Below are positions 32,710 through 40,948 of a stretch of 64,000 bases of DNA, one piece after another. The stretch is from NCBI RefSeq assembly GCF_023701745.1, contig NZ_JAJOZB010000001.1:8355001-8419000 (forward strand), read 5' to 3'. Within the stretch, counting starts at the first letter, position 1. The number at the start of each line of letters is the position of its first letter. The position numbers were made by a program, and so were the translations under genes. The notes under the pieces were generated by a model that saw nothing but the letters and a program-made list of their open reading frames with translations, was not told the DNA's origin and did no database searches. The DNA is from Streptomyces sp. RKAG293. GTDB lineage: Bacteria; Actinomycetota; Actinomycetes; Streptomycetales; Streptomycetaceae.

Positions 32710-33552
32710 ATGCGCATCGTCGACTCCCATCACCACCTGTGGGACCTGGCGGTCCGCGATCAGGACTGGATCACGGGTGACGCGCTGGCCCCGCTGCGCC
32801 GGAACTTCGTCCTGGCGGACCTGGAGCCCGAGGCCCGTGCCGCTGGAGTCGAAGCGACGGTCGTGGTCCAGACGGTCACGGTCCCGGGGGAGACGCCGGA
32901 GCTGCTGGCGCTCGCGAACGGCGACAACCTGGTCGCCGGGGTGGTGGGCTGGGCCGACCTGACCCACCCGGGCATCGCCGACACCCTCGCCGCTCTGCGG
33001 GTCCTGCCGGGAGGCGACCGCCTCGTCGGCATCCGGCACCAGGTGCAGAGCGAGCCGGATCCACGGTGGCTGCTGCGCCAGGACGTCCTGCACGGGCTGG
33101 CGGCCGTCGCCGCCGCGGAACTCGTCTACGAGCTGGTGGTCCTCCCGCACCAGCTGCCCGCCGCGTACACGGCCGCCGAGCTGCGGCCCGAGCTCACCTT
33201 CGTCCTCGACCATCTCGGCAAACCGCCGATCGCGAGCGGTGAACTGCGCCCCTGGGCCGATGCCGTGCGGCAGCTGGCCACCCTGCCCAACACCGTCTGC
33301 AAGCTCTCCGGCATGATCACCGAGGCGGACTGGGGCACCTGGACGACCGCCGGTCTCGCACCGTACGCGGACACGGTGCTCGACGCGTTCGGTCCGGACC
33401 GGCTGATGTTCGGGTCGGACTGGCCGGTGTGCCGGCTGGCGGGCTCGTACGCCCAGGTCGTCGACACCGCACGGGAGCTGACCGGCACCCTCGGCCCGGC
33501 CGAGCGCGAGGCGGTCTTCTCCGGGACCGCCACCCGCGTCTACGGCCTGTGA
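32710..33552 (+). CDS. amidohydrolase-2 family lactonase, probable L-fuconolactonase
   Basis: 280 residues (284 if GTG 32701 is used). The metal site is typical of COG3618 hydrolases: MRIVDSHHHLWDL at the N-terminus, then FVLDHLGKP and FGSDWPVCRL near the C-terminus with the catalytic Asp. These enzymes open sugar lactones to the acids. Together with the dehydratase, mutarotase and hydrolase it completes lactone-to-pyruvate steps of an oxidative deoxysugar pathway. The sugar dehydrogenase that would make the lactone is not in the operon. Confidence 0.88.
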   Translation: MRIVDSHHHLWDLAVRDQDWITGDALAPLRRNFVLADLEPEARAAGVEATVVVQTVTVPGETPELLALANGDNLVAGVVGWADLTHPGIADTLAALRVLPGGDRLVGIRHQVQSEPDPRWLLRQDVLHGLAAVAAAELVYELVVLPHQLPAAYTAAELRPELTFVLDHLGKPPIASGELRPWADAVRQLATLPNTVCKLSGMITEADWGTWTTAGLAPYADTVLDAFGPDRLMFGSDWPVCRLAGSYAQVVDTARELTGTLGPAEREAVFSGTATRVYGL

Positions 33553-33678
33553 CGGAGGCGGACGAGGAGCGGACACCCGGCGCGGGACCCGGCGCGGGAC
33601 CAGGCGCAGGACCAGGAGCGGACACCAGGTGCGGGACCGGGAGCGGACGCCAGACGCGGACCCTCTCCGGCGACCCGT

Positions 33679-33718
33679 CCTTCCAAATGGCTGATGGCTT
33701 GGAAAACCATTAGGAAGG
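33679..33718. promoter_or_regulatory. inverted repeat and promoter before CGNR regulator gene
   Basis: The arms CCTTCCAAATGG (33679-33690) and CCATTAGGAAGG (33707-33718) pair with one mismatch around a 16-base centre. TTGGAA (33699-33704) and TACAGT (33723-33728) form a possible promoter that would start transcription at or near the ATG at 33736, making a leaderless mRNA. Confidence 0.5.
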
Positions 33719-33735
33719 GGTTTACAGTCGGGACC

Positions 33736-34389
33736 ATGGACACCTCGGATCCGCAGCCCGGCGCGCCGCTGCTCGGTGAGCCGCTGCCGGTCGAGCTGAT
33801 GAACACCGTCTGGGCCGACCGGGACGGTCTCCATGACGCGCTGGCCGACACCGACGACCTGGCGCGATGGCTGCGAGCCGTGGCCCCGCGCTTCGAGCCC
33901 GCGCTCGCCCTGGACGAGCGGGCCGCGGCTTCCGGGCCGTCGCCGCTGGCGCCGCTCGTGGACCGCTATCAGCGGCTGCGCGACGCGCTGCGCAGGATGG
34001 CGGCCGTCGTCACCGAGGACCCACGCCCGGCGGCGGCCGCCGCGGCCCCCGATCTCGCGGCGGCGGTGGAGGCGGTCAACCGGGCCTGCGCCTACGCGCC
34101 CGAGTGGTCGCGGCTGGTGTGGCCGGAAGGGGGAACGCCGTCCCTCACCACAGCCGGTGCACCGGCACATGGCACCGCGGCGGCGGCAGCTCTGTCACGG
34201 ATCGGGGAACAGGCCGTCCAGCTGTTCGCCGGACCGGACCGGGAAGCACTGCGGGCCTGCCGGGCTCCCGGCTGCGTGCTGTATTTCGTACGGGCCCACC
34301 CCCGCCGGGAATGGTGCTCGGCGAACTGCGGCAACCGCGCCCGCGTCGCGCGCCATTACCAACGACACCACACCGATCTCCCCGGGTGA
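33736..34389 (+). CDS. CGNR zinc-finger transcription regulator
   Basis: 217 residues. The C-terminus carries the CGNR finger: CRAPGCVLYFV, then WCSANCGNRARVARHYQRH, giving four cysteines for zinc. The N-terminal ABATE-like helical domain begins GEPLPVELMNTVWADRDG. These proteins are stress-linked regulators in actinobacteria and often regulate themselves. The inverted repeat directly upstream fits self-regulation. A GC-rich minisatellite with GGCGCGGGACC units lies before the promoter (33570-33660). A very strong terminator follows. Confidence 0.88.
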   Translation: MDTSDPQPGAPLLGEPLPVELMNTVWADRDGLHDALADTDDLARWLRAVAPRFEPALALDERAAASGPSPLAPLVDRYQRLRDALRRMAAVVTEDPRPAAAAAAPDLAAAVEAVNRACAYAPEWSRLVWPEGGTPSLTTAGAPAHGTAAAAALSRIGEQAVQLFAGPDREALRACRAPGCVLYFVRAHPRREWCSANCGNRARVARHYQRHHTDLPG

Positions 34390-34398
34390 TCGGTCGGG

Positions 34399-34448
34399 GC
34401 ACGACCCGGCCGGCCGGCTGAACGATCGGCCGGCCGGCCGGGTCGTGC
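34399..34448. terminator. strong bidirectional terminator
   Basis: A perfect 19-bp stem (first arm 34399-34417, second arm 34430-34448, core GGCCGGCCGG) with a 12-base loop, placed between the two convergent stop codons. Confidence 0.9.
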
Positions 34449-34456
34449 GTCACTGA

Positions 34457-36133
34457 TCAGGAGCAGCTGATGATCAGCGAGGTGATGACGGTGCAGGTGC
34501 GGGTGGCGCTGTTGTCGGCGGAGTTCAGGTCGACCGGCGCACTGGCGGTGCGGGTCGCGGTGACGCTGTAGGGCAGGTTGAGCGACAACAGGCCGACGGG
34601 GACGGTGAAGTGGCGCGTGGTGGCGGCGCCGGAGGCCAGCGTTCCCACGGTGCAGTTGATGTGGCCCGCGCTGACACCGCAGTCACTGGAGGTGGCGGTC
34701 ATCGGAGTGGGCAGAGCCGCGGTGACGGCGGCGGAGGTCAGTGTGGAGGGACCGTGATTGGTGACGGTCAGCGTGTAGTTGATCTTCCCGCCGAGCAGTC
34801 CCGGCGCCGGGCTGGCCGCCAGGGCCACACTCACATCGGCGGCGGCGTAGGTGAAGTGGTCCGCGGCACCGACGGCACTCGTGCCGGCCGCGGTGGTCAC
34901 CCGTACATCCACCGTGCCGACCGTGCCGGCCGGAGCGACCGCGGTGCAGGAGGTCGGCGAGCAGGTGACGGCGGTGGCGTTGTGCCCGGCGCCGAAGGTG
35001 ACCGCGGTGGCGTCGGAGAGGGCCGTGCCGGTGATGGTGACGCTGGTGCCGCCCGCGGGCGGGCCCGTGTCGGGGCTGACCCCGGTCACGACGGGCGGGG
35101 GAACGGGCGCGACGGTCGTACCGATCGCCACGCCGATCGGGTTGCGGCCGACCGCGGTGGTGGTGGTGACCGCGGCGGTCGCGGTGTCGATGACGGAGAC
35201 GGTGTTGGAGCCGAGGTTGGCGACGTACACGTGGGCGCTGTCCGGGGTGACCGCCAGCGACTGCGGGCCGGAGCCGACGGGGATGTCACCCGTGAAGGTG
35301 TTGGTCGCGGTGGTCAGAACCGACACGGAGTTGGCGTTGGCGTTGGCTATGTAGGCGTGCGCGCCGTCCGCTGAGATCGCCACCGCGAACGGTGCGGCGG
35401 CGGTGGGGAGGGTGCTGGTGACGGTGTTGGTCGCCGTGTCGATCACCGCCAGCGCACTGTCACCGAGGGCGGCGACGTAGGCGTGGGCGCCGTCCGGGGT
35501 GATGGCCACGGCGATCGGGAAGGCGCCGGCCGCGATGGACGCGGTGACGGTGTCGGTCGCGGTGTCGATGACGGACACACTGCCGCCGGAACCGCTGTTG
35601 GTGACGTAGGCGTGGGCGCCGTCCGGGGTGATCGCCACCGCGTCAGGGCCGGTGCCGACGGCGACCGTGGCGGTGACGGTGTTGGTGGCGGTGTCGATGA
35701 CGGACACCGAGTTGGAACTCAGGTTGGCGGCGTACACATGGCCGCCGTCGGGTGAGACCGCCACCGCGGTCGGGCTCGAGCCCACAGGCGTGGTGGCGAC
35801 GACGGAGTCGGTGGCGGTGTCGATGACCGACACGTTGTTGGAACCGACGTTGGGTATGTAGACATGCGCACCGTCCGGTGCCGCCGCCACGCCCTGGGGG
35901 CCGAACCCGACGGGAATGGTGGCGATGACGGTGTTGGTGGCGGTGTCGACCGCCGACACCGTGTTGTCACTGGCGTTGGCGACGTAGGCGGTCGTGGCAC
36001 CCGCCGGGATCGCGTGGGCTGGGGCGGCGAGCGCCGTGAGGCCGGTGAGGCCCAGGGCGGCCGACGCGGCCAGTGCGGTGAACCTCTGGCGCCTGCCGGG
36101 ATGCGAATCTCTGGCGCGGACAAACGTGTACAT
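34457..36133 (-). CDS. secreted YVTN beta-propeller protein with IPT/TIG and DUF11 domains
   Basis: 558 residues with a signal peptide ending near PAHA (about residue 41). Residues about 45-340 contain seven repeats of the type AYVANxxSNTVSVIDTATNTV, the YVTN/surface-layer beta-propeller. An IPT/TIG immunoglobulin-like domain follows at about 345-430 (VTGVSPDTGPPAGGTSVTITG). A DUF11/CARDB-like adhesion domain is at about 435-545 (LTVTNHGPSTLTSAAV). There is no sorting signal or membrane anchor, and it ends with Cys-Ser. The likely role is extracellular binding or adhesion. It has its own promoter. Confidence 0.88.
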   Translation of the reverse strand: MYTFVRARDSHPGRRQRFTALAASAALGLTGLTALAAPAHAIPAGATTAYVANASDNTVSAVDTATNTVIATIPVGFGPQGVAAAPDGAHVYIPNVGSNNVSVIDTATDSVVATTPVGSSPTAVAVSPDGGHVYAANLSSNSVSVIDTATNTVTATVAVGTGPDAVAITPDGAHAYVTNSGSGGSVSVIDTATDTVTASIAAGAFPIAVAITPDGAHAYVAALGDSALAVIDTATNTVTSTLPTAAAPFAVAISADGAHAYIANANANSVSVLTTATNTFTGDIPVGSGPQSLAVTPDSAHVYVANLGSNTVSVIDTATAAVTTTTAVGRNPIGVAIGTTVAPVPPPVVTGVSPDTGPPAGGTSVTITGTALSDATAVTFGAGHNATAVTCSPTSCTAVAPAGTVGTVDVRVTTAAGTSAVGAADHFTYAAADVSVALAASPAPGLLGGKINYTLTVTNHGPSTLTSAAVTAALPTPMTATSSDCGVSAGHINCTVGTLASGAATTRHFTVPVGLLSLNLPYSVTATRTASAPVDLNSADNSATRTCTVITSLIISCS

Positions 36134-36531
36134 GCGGATCTCCCCCCTCGTTCCGCCCCGTGGCGGCGGGCACCGGAGGGGCCCTTGGATCCACCGCGGC
36201 GCGGTACCTCACAACGGGCGAGGCCGTCGGAGACGGCTCGTCACCAGGGCGGCCGGGCCCGGCGGATCACACCGTCCGGGCCAGGGCCGGGCCCTGGCGG
36301 GCTGCAATCGCGCTGATCACCAAGGGAGATCACCTGTGCACCCCGCGTTGTCACCAGCCAGGATCATGCCAAAGCACAGGCACCACAAGGGCCGAGACCC
36401 TGGCACTGCCTGGCGAATTGGGGACGTCGCCCGCCCGTCTCGGTGGACACGCCGGACGGGTCACGCCAGGCACTCCGCCAGGGACGCTTGGCCGGCCGGT
36501 CCGGGCGTCGACACCGATGGGAGGATGCCTC
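36134..36531. other. 398-base intergenic region with palindrome
   Basis: It separates the divergent propeller and macro-domain genes. A 19-base palindrome, GCCAGGGCC-G-GGCCCTGGC, lies at 36280-36298 and is followed by a lower-GC stretch. No coding frame is convincing, although one frame stays open into the macro gene. Confidence 0.4.
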
Positions 36532-37038
36532 ATGATCACCATCACCTTCGCCCTCGGCGACATCACCGGGCAACACGTCGACGCGATCGTCAACGCCGCC
36601 AACTCCTCGCTGCTGGGCGGCGGGGGAGTGGACGGGGCGATCCACCGCAAGGGCGGGCCCGAGATCCTGGCGGAGTGCCGTGCGCTGCGGGCGTCCCACT
36701 ACGGGAAGGGGCTGGCGACCGGCCGGGCCGTGGCCACCACCGCCGGACGGCTGCCCGCACGCTGGGTGATCCACACCGTCGGCCCGGTCTGGTCGCCGGA
36801 CGCGGACCGTTCCGACCTGCTGGCGTCCTGCTACCGGGAGTCGCTGCGGGTGGCCGACGAGTTGGGAGCACGCACGGTGGCCTTCCCGGCGATCTCCACC
36901 GGGGTCTACGGGTGGCCCATGGACGACGGGGCGCGGATCGCGCTGGCGACGGTCGGAGCGGCGGAGACGGCGGTGACCGAGGCCAGGTTCGTGCTGTTCG
37001 ACCAGGGCGCGTACGACGTCTTCACCTCGCAGGCCTGA
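36532..37038 (+). CDS. macro-domain protein, O-acetyl-ADP-ribose deacetylase type
   Basis: 168 residues, a single macro domain. The ADP-ribose loop motifs are clear: DAIVNAANSSLLGGGGVDGAI (with the catalytic Asn and Asp of MacroD-type hydrolases), VIHTVGPVW, SCYRESLRVA and AFPAISTGVYGWP. These enzymes remove acetyl or ADP-ribose groups from O-acetyl-ADP-ribose or modified proteins. GGGAGG precedes the ATG. It stands alone with a terminator downstream. Confidence 0.92.
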   Translation: MITITFALGDITGQHVDAIVNAANSSLLGGGGVDGAIHRKGGPEILAECRALRASHYGKGLATGRAVATTAGRLPARWVIHTVGPVWSPDADRSDLLASCYRESLRVADELGARTVAFPAISTGVYGWPMDDGARIALATVGAAETAVTEARFVLFDQGAYDVFTSQA

Positions 37039-37104
37039 TGCCCGCCCTCCCCGTCCTGCTGCCCGCCGTCTGAAGGCCGCCGGGCGGCGGGCGGACGAGG
37101 CGCG

Positions 37105-37133
37105 GTCCCGCCGCTCCGGCGGAGCGGCGGGAC
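37105..37133. terminator. bidirectional hairpin terminator
   Basis: A perfect 13-bp stem (GTCCCGCCGCTCC and its complement) with loop GGC, between the convergent macro-domain and SRPBCC genes. Confidence 0.85.
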
Positions 37134-37210
37134 GGACCGGGGTCGCGGTTTCCATCGGGCACGGGGTCGGACGCCGGCCGGGGTCGCGGAGTCCTTCCGT
37201 CGTGGCGCCA

Positions 37211-37630
37211 TCAGCCCCGCGAGGCCAGGGCGGCCAGCGACGCCAGCGTGTCGGGCCAGTCGGCGGTGATGCCCGGGCCGATCTGCGGTCCCGCCGCGTC
37301 GGAGCCGGCGCCGCTGATCTCCATCCGGTACACCACACGGATCCGGTCCTGGCCGAGCCGCTCGATCCGGTGTGTTGTCCGCAGCAACAGATCGCCGAAC
37401 CGGGCCTCGTCGACGAACATCTCGTCCTCGACCGCCTCGGCGACGACCAGCAGTACCGGGTCGTCCCCGGGCGGCGTCATGGTGATCCGCGCGCCGGGTG
37501 CGAACGGGCCGCTGATCTCGATCTTCTCGATCTCGGCGTTCCAGGCGCCCCAGTTCTCGACGTCCGCCCAGAGCCGCCAGACCGCCTGGGGGGTGGCGCC
37601 GGTCTCGATGCTGCTCTCGTATTCCCACAT
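37211..37630 (-). CDS. SRPBCC-family (START-like) protein
   Basis: A 139-residue protein with the helix-grip signature: WEYESSIETGATPQAVWRLWADVENWGAWN at the start, GARITMTPPG in the sheet and a long C-terminal helix (ITADWPDTLASLAAL). Such proteins bind hydrophobic ligands or act as polyketide cyclases or co-chaperone relatives. No active site can be named. GAGGAGG lies 7 bases before the ATG, and an 18-bp palindrome overlaps the promoter. Confidence 0.88.
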   Translation of the reverse strand: MWEYESSIETGATPQAVWRLWADVENWGAWNAEIEKIEISGPFAPGARITMTPPGDDPVLLVVAEAVEDEMFVDEARFGDLLLRTTHRIERLGQDRIRVVYRMEISGAGSDAAGPQIGPGITADWPDTLASLAALASRG

Positions 37631-37649
37631 GGTGGCCTCCTCGACTGGT

Positions 37650-37667
37650 TAATCTATCCATAGATTA
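37650..37667. promoter_or_regulatory. 18-bp palindrome in SRPBCC promoter
   Basis: The arms TAATCTAT and ATAGATTA are separated by CC, 20 bases before the ATG of the SRPBCC gene. The AT-rich palindrome in GC-rich DNA looks like a MarR/ArsR-type operator overlapping a -10. It could also affect the rightward GNAT gene at 37732. Confidence 0.55.
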
Positions 37668-37731
37668 TCTGCGCGACGACTATCTGTCCAGGGTCGGTGC
37701 CCGGCTTCCACGAACGACCTAGGATTCCCCG

Positions 37732-38325
37732 ATGATCGAGGGAAACCTGGTGAGACTCCGCGCGTTGCACGCGGAGGACCTGGACCATCACGTCCGCTGG
37801 CGCAACGACCCCGAGGTGGTGCACTGGGCCACCGGCGGCAATCCGCGCTTCGGCCCCGTCACCCGGGCCGCCGTCGAGCGCGGTTTCGACACGATGCTGG
37901 GTCTCGACCCCGCCGACTCACGGGTCTTCACCGTGGAGGACCTGGTCGACGCCAGGCCGATCGGCATGGCCGACTACCGCGACCTCGACCCCTTCGCGGG
38001 ACGGGCCACGGTCGGCATCACCATCGGTGAACGGGACTGCTGGGGCCGGGGACATGGGACCGAAGCGCTGCGCCTGCTCGTGCGGCATCTCTTCGGCACC
38101 TGCCGGCTGCACCGGGTCGAACTCGACACCTGGAGCGGCAACGAGCGGGCCGTCCGCGCCTTCGCGAAGGCCGGGTTCCGGGAGGAGGGCCGGCGAAGGG
38201 AAGCCGTGCTGGTGGCGGGGGAGTGGTACGACAACGTGCTGTTCGGGATGCTGCGCGCGGAGTGGCGGGAATCGGCCGGCGCTCCGAGCGACCGCCCGGA
38301 AAGGGATGCCGATCCGATCGCGTGA
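37732..38325 (+). CDS. GNAT acetyltransferase, RimJ/RimL type
   Basis: 197 residues. It starts VRLRALHAEDLDHHVRWRNDPEVVHWA, has VGITIGERDCWGRGHGTEALRLLVRHLF as the acetyl-CoA motif (R/Q-G-x-G-T-E), and a C-terminal ELDTWSGNERAVRAFAKAGF block. This is the ribosomal-protein-acetyltransferase-like group that also includes spermidine and antibiotic acetyltransferases. It is divergent from the SRPBCC gene with 100 bases between the starts. Confidence 0.88.
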   Translation: MIEGNLVRLRALHAEDLDHHVRWRNDPEVVHWATGGNPRFGPVTRAAVERGFDTMLGLDPADSRVFTVEDLVDARPIGMADYRDLDPFAGRATVGITIGERDCWGRGHGTEALRLLVRHLFGTCRLHRVELDTWSGNERAVRAFAKAGFREEGRRREAVLVAGEWYDNVLFGMLRAEWRESAGAPSDRPERDADPIA

Positions 38326-38485
38326 GCCGTCGATTCTCCGGGAAGAGGCCGGGAGGAGGCCAAGAGGAGGCGGGAAGAAGCCTTGAAGCGGTGCGGCCAC
38401 GTTGCCGGAGGAAATCCACCCGCGGCCGCGGGACGCGCCGATAGGCTCCGGGTCCTGAGCCCGCATTGCGCTGGGGAGTGATCGT

Positions 38486-38824
38486 ATGCACGTATTCGAG
38501 GTACGCAGCGGCGAGCTGATGGAGTCGATAGCGGACCAGGCGGCATCCGCGGGCATCGCGGACGGGGCCATCGTGTCCCTGATCGGCGCGGTGGACGCTT
38601 TTACCGTCTCGACGATGTCCGGGACCGACGCCACGAAGGATGAGCGCACGTACTACACCTGTCCCGCCGAACTGGGCGGAACGGGGGAGATCCGGAACGG
38701 CGACGTTCACATTCACGCCGTTCTGGCGGTAGCAGGCGATAAGGCCGTCGCTGGGCATCTGCTCCATGCTCGGGTGGAAACGCACTTTGTGCGGGCCTAC
38801 GTACTCCCCGCGCTTCCCGCATAG
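38486..38824 (+). CDS. PPC/DUF296-domain DNA-binding-type protein
   Basis: A 112-residue single PPC domain (as in plant AT-hook proteins and bacterial homologues). It starts MHVFEVRSGELMESIADQA, has GIADGAIVSLIGAVDAFTVS, and includes the buried-histidine segment DVHIHAVLAVAGDKAVAGHLL near the C-terminus. The bacterial domain forms trimers; a DNA-binding role is not proven. It lies about 170 bases before the Lsr2 gene on the same strand. Its codon use is slightly lower in GC than its neighbours. Confidence 0.85.
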   Translation: MHVFEVRSGELMESIADQAASAGIADGAIVSLIGAVDAFTVSTMSGTDATKDERTYYTCPAELGGTGEIRNGDVHIHAVLAVAGDKAVAGHLLHARVETHFVRAYVLPALPA

Positions 38825-38983
38825 TTCGGCCGGCCGTCCGTGAACTCCCGGTGGGGCGCTATGCGGAGTCGGAGCGAGCCCTTATAGCGGCCCGGGCGGA
38901 GCGCCGGATCGCTCGGTCGTGCTACCCGTCCGTACACACGAGCGGACGGTAAGTGATTTCTATACGACCCCCCGCACTACTGC

Positions 38984-38989
38984 TAATCT
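38984..38989 (+). promoter_or_regulatory. -10-like TAATCT seven bases before lsr2 start
   Basis: TAATCT ends 7 bases before the ATG at 38997, where a transcript would start at or just before the ATG. This points to a leaderless or nearly leaderless lsr2 mRNA; no binding site is visible. Confidence 0.4.
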
Positions 38990-38996
38990 GCGGCCT

Positions 38997-39332
38997 ATGG
39001 CTCAGAAAATCGTAACCATTTACACCGACGACCTCACCGGCAAAGAGTCGGCGGAGGCGGCCACTCACACGTTCGCCGTTGATGGCGTTGTCTATGAAAT
39101 CGACCTCGCCCCTGACAGCTTCGACTCTCTTCTCGAAGCGCTGAACCCCTTCATTGCGGCCGGACACAAGGTCGGCCGGAACAAGGGCGCGAACGGACCG
39201 CGCAAGCTCGCCGGCGCCGGTTCCGAGGACACCGCCAAGATCCGGGCCTGGGCCAAGGAGAACGGCTATGACGTGAACGACCGCGGGCGCGTCCCCGCGG
39301 CGGTTCGCGAGGCGTACGAAAAGGCGCACTGA
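38997..39332 (+). CDS. Lsr2-family nucleoid-associated protein (divergent paralogue)
   Basis: 111 residues. The N-terminal dimerisation domain starts MAQKIVTIYTDDLTGKESAE and has the VDGVVYEIDL strand. A charged linker, GRNKGANGPRKLAG, lies in the middle, and the C-terminal DNA-binding domain ends IRAWAKENGYDVNDRGRVPA, with the R-G-R AT-hook-like motif that inserts in the minor groove. Lsr2 silences AT-rich foreign DNA. Most streptomycetes have one canonical and one divergent copy; this sequence looks like the divergent one. Lower GC than its neighbours also fits. Confidence 0.9.
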   Translation: MAQKIVTIYTDDLTGKESAEAATHTFAVDGVVYEIDLAPDSFDSLLEALNPFIAAGHKVGRNKGANGPRKLAGAGSEDTAKIRAWAKENGYDVNDRGRVPAAVREAYEKAH

Positions 39333-39353
39333 AACCCGTACTCGTCTCGTCCT

Positions 39354-39394
39354 ACGACGGCCCCGCCGCTCTCCTGGAGCTGCGGGGCCGTCGT
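39354..39394 (+). terminator. terminator after lsr2
   Basis: A 13-bp stem (ACGACGGCCCCGC and its complement) with a 15-base loop that itself can fold (CTCCTGGAG), 21 bases after the stop. Confidence 0.85.
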
Positions 39395-39528
39395 CGTCCG
39401 TTGTCACGGCTCCCGTTGCCCGGACAGTCGCCATTCCGTGTCCCCGACAACGGGAACCGAAACCCGTCGGTCGTCGGCGAGTTGCCGGGCCGCGGACGAT
39501 CCGTCACCCGAATCCGCCACTCGGGCGC

Positions 39529-40746
39529 TCAGCCTCTGACGGTCCGGCCCAGCGCGAGTTCCGCGAGGAGTGCCGCCGCGTCGCCCAGGACGCAGTCGTC
39601 GAAGGCGGCCTGCGGGGAGTGGTTGTACGCGGCGGTGGACGGGTCGCGGTCGGCGGGGCAGGCGCCGAGCATCAGATAGGCCGAGGGGACGAGTTCGGCG
39701 ACGACGGCGAAGTCCTCGGAGCCGGCGACCGGGCGTGGCATGTCGAGGTAGCGGTCCGCTCCCAGGAGTTGGCGGGCCGTCTCGGCCGCGAAGGCCATCT
39801 CCTCGGGGTCGTTGACGGTGACCGGATAGCCCTCGGTGACGACCGCCTCCACCGTCAGCCCGTGTGCCCGGCCGATTCCCTGCACGACCAGGGGCGCCTC
39901 CTCCAGGACGCGGGCCCGCGCCTCCGGTGAGAAGGAGCGGATGGTGGCACCGAAGACCGCCTCGTCGGGGATGACGTTCTCCGCGGTACCGGCGTGGAAA
40001 CTGCCGACGCTGACCACGACCGGATCGAAGGCGTCGAAACGGCGGGTCACCATGGTCTGCAGTGCGGTGACGGCCGCGCAGGCGGCCGGGATCGGATCCA
40101 GGGCGAGATGGGGGCTGGAGCCGTGCCCGCCGCGTCCGTGCATCGTGACGGTGAGGGTGTCGGCCGCCGCCATGATCGGGCCGGGCCGGGTGGCGACCCA
40201 GCCGTTGGGCAGCTGCGAGGCGGCGACATGCAGGGCGTACGCGGCGACGGGCCTGCTCCCCGCCGCCTCCAGCACACCTTCCTCGATCATCAGCCGGGCG
40301 CCGCCCAGGCCCTCCTCGCCGGGCTGGAACATGAACACCACCGTCCCCGCCAGCTCGTCGCGCCGCTCGCAGAGCAGCAGCACGGCGCCGACCAGCGCCG
40401 CGGTGTGCAGGTCATGGCCGCAGGCGTGCATCACCCCGGCCACGGCGGAGGCGTACGGCACGTCGCCGGACTCCTGCACCGGCAGCGCGTCCATGTCCCC
40501 GCGCAGCAGCACCACAGGTCCCGGCAGCGCTCCACGCAGCACGGCTGTGACGGAGCTGAGCTGCTTGCCGAGGGTGATCTCCACCGGGAGTCCCTCCAGC
40601 GCGGCCAGCACCCTGGCCTGCGCCAGCGGCAGGTCCAGTCCGATCTCCGGCTCCCGGTGGAGCGCCCGGCGCAGTGCCACCAGCTCGGCCTGGAGCGCGG
40701 CGGCGGACCGGCGAAGGCCGGCATGACGGTGTGCTGCATCGGTCAT
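39529..40746 (-). CDS. M20-family amidohydrolase
   Basis: 405 residues from the ATG at 40746 (AGGAG nearby). The metal-binding motifs of M20D carboxypeptidase/aminoacylase-like hydrolases are present: VVLLRGDMDALPVQE, VMHACGHDLHTA, FMFQPGEEGLGGA, HVAASQ-like, and GRGGHGSSPHLALDP in the lid domain. Substrates of relatives are hippurate, indole-3-acetyl amino acids or N-acyl amino acids; the exact one is not visible. It stands alone. The frame upstream of the chosen start is Ser/Pro-rich and unlikely to be translated. Confidence 0.92.
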   Translation of the reverse strand: MTDAAHRHAGLRRSAAALQAELVALRRALHREPEIGLDLPLAQARVLAALEGLPVEITLGKQLSSVTAVLRGALPGPVVLLRGDMDALPVQESGDVPYASAVAGVMHACGHDLHTAALVGAVLLLCERRDELAGTVVFMFQPGEEGLGGARLMIEEGVLEAAGSRPVAAYALHVAASQLPNGWVATRPGPIMAAADTLTVTMHGRGGHGSSPHLALDPIPAACAAVTALQTMVTRRFDAFDPVVVSVGSFHAGTAENVIPDEAVFGATIRSFSPEARARVLEEAPLVVQGIGRAHGLTVEAVVTEGYPVTVNDPEEMAFAAETARQLLGADRYLDMPRPVAGSEDFAVVAELVPSAYLMLGACPADRDPSTAAYNHSPQAAFDDCVLGDAAALLAELALGRTVRG

Positions 40747-40948
40747 GGCATCTCCTGACGAGGTCGTCCTTCCATCCTCGCCGCTATCGGGCGCCGCGGC
40801 AGGGAACGGCGAGGACCGGCCCGTCGGGGGCGGGCCGCGCCCCGCCACTGGTGCTCCCGCTCTTCCTTCCTGAGTAGCGATGACTTTCGACCGGTGCGAC
40901 GGTCAATACAGGAGCAGGGCAGAACACCGACGAAGCGAGGAGAGTCCC

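Noticed and set aside
36160..36531. N-terminal extension of the macro-domain gene
   Set aside because: Low-quality Arg/Gly sequence without a binding site; the ATG at 36532 with GGGAGG gives the normal domain start.
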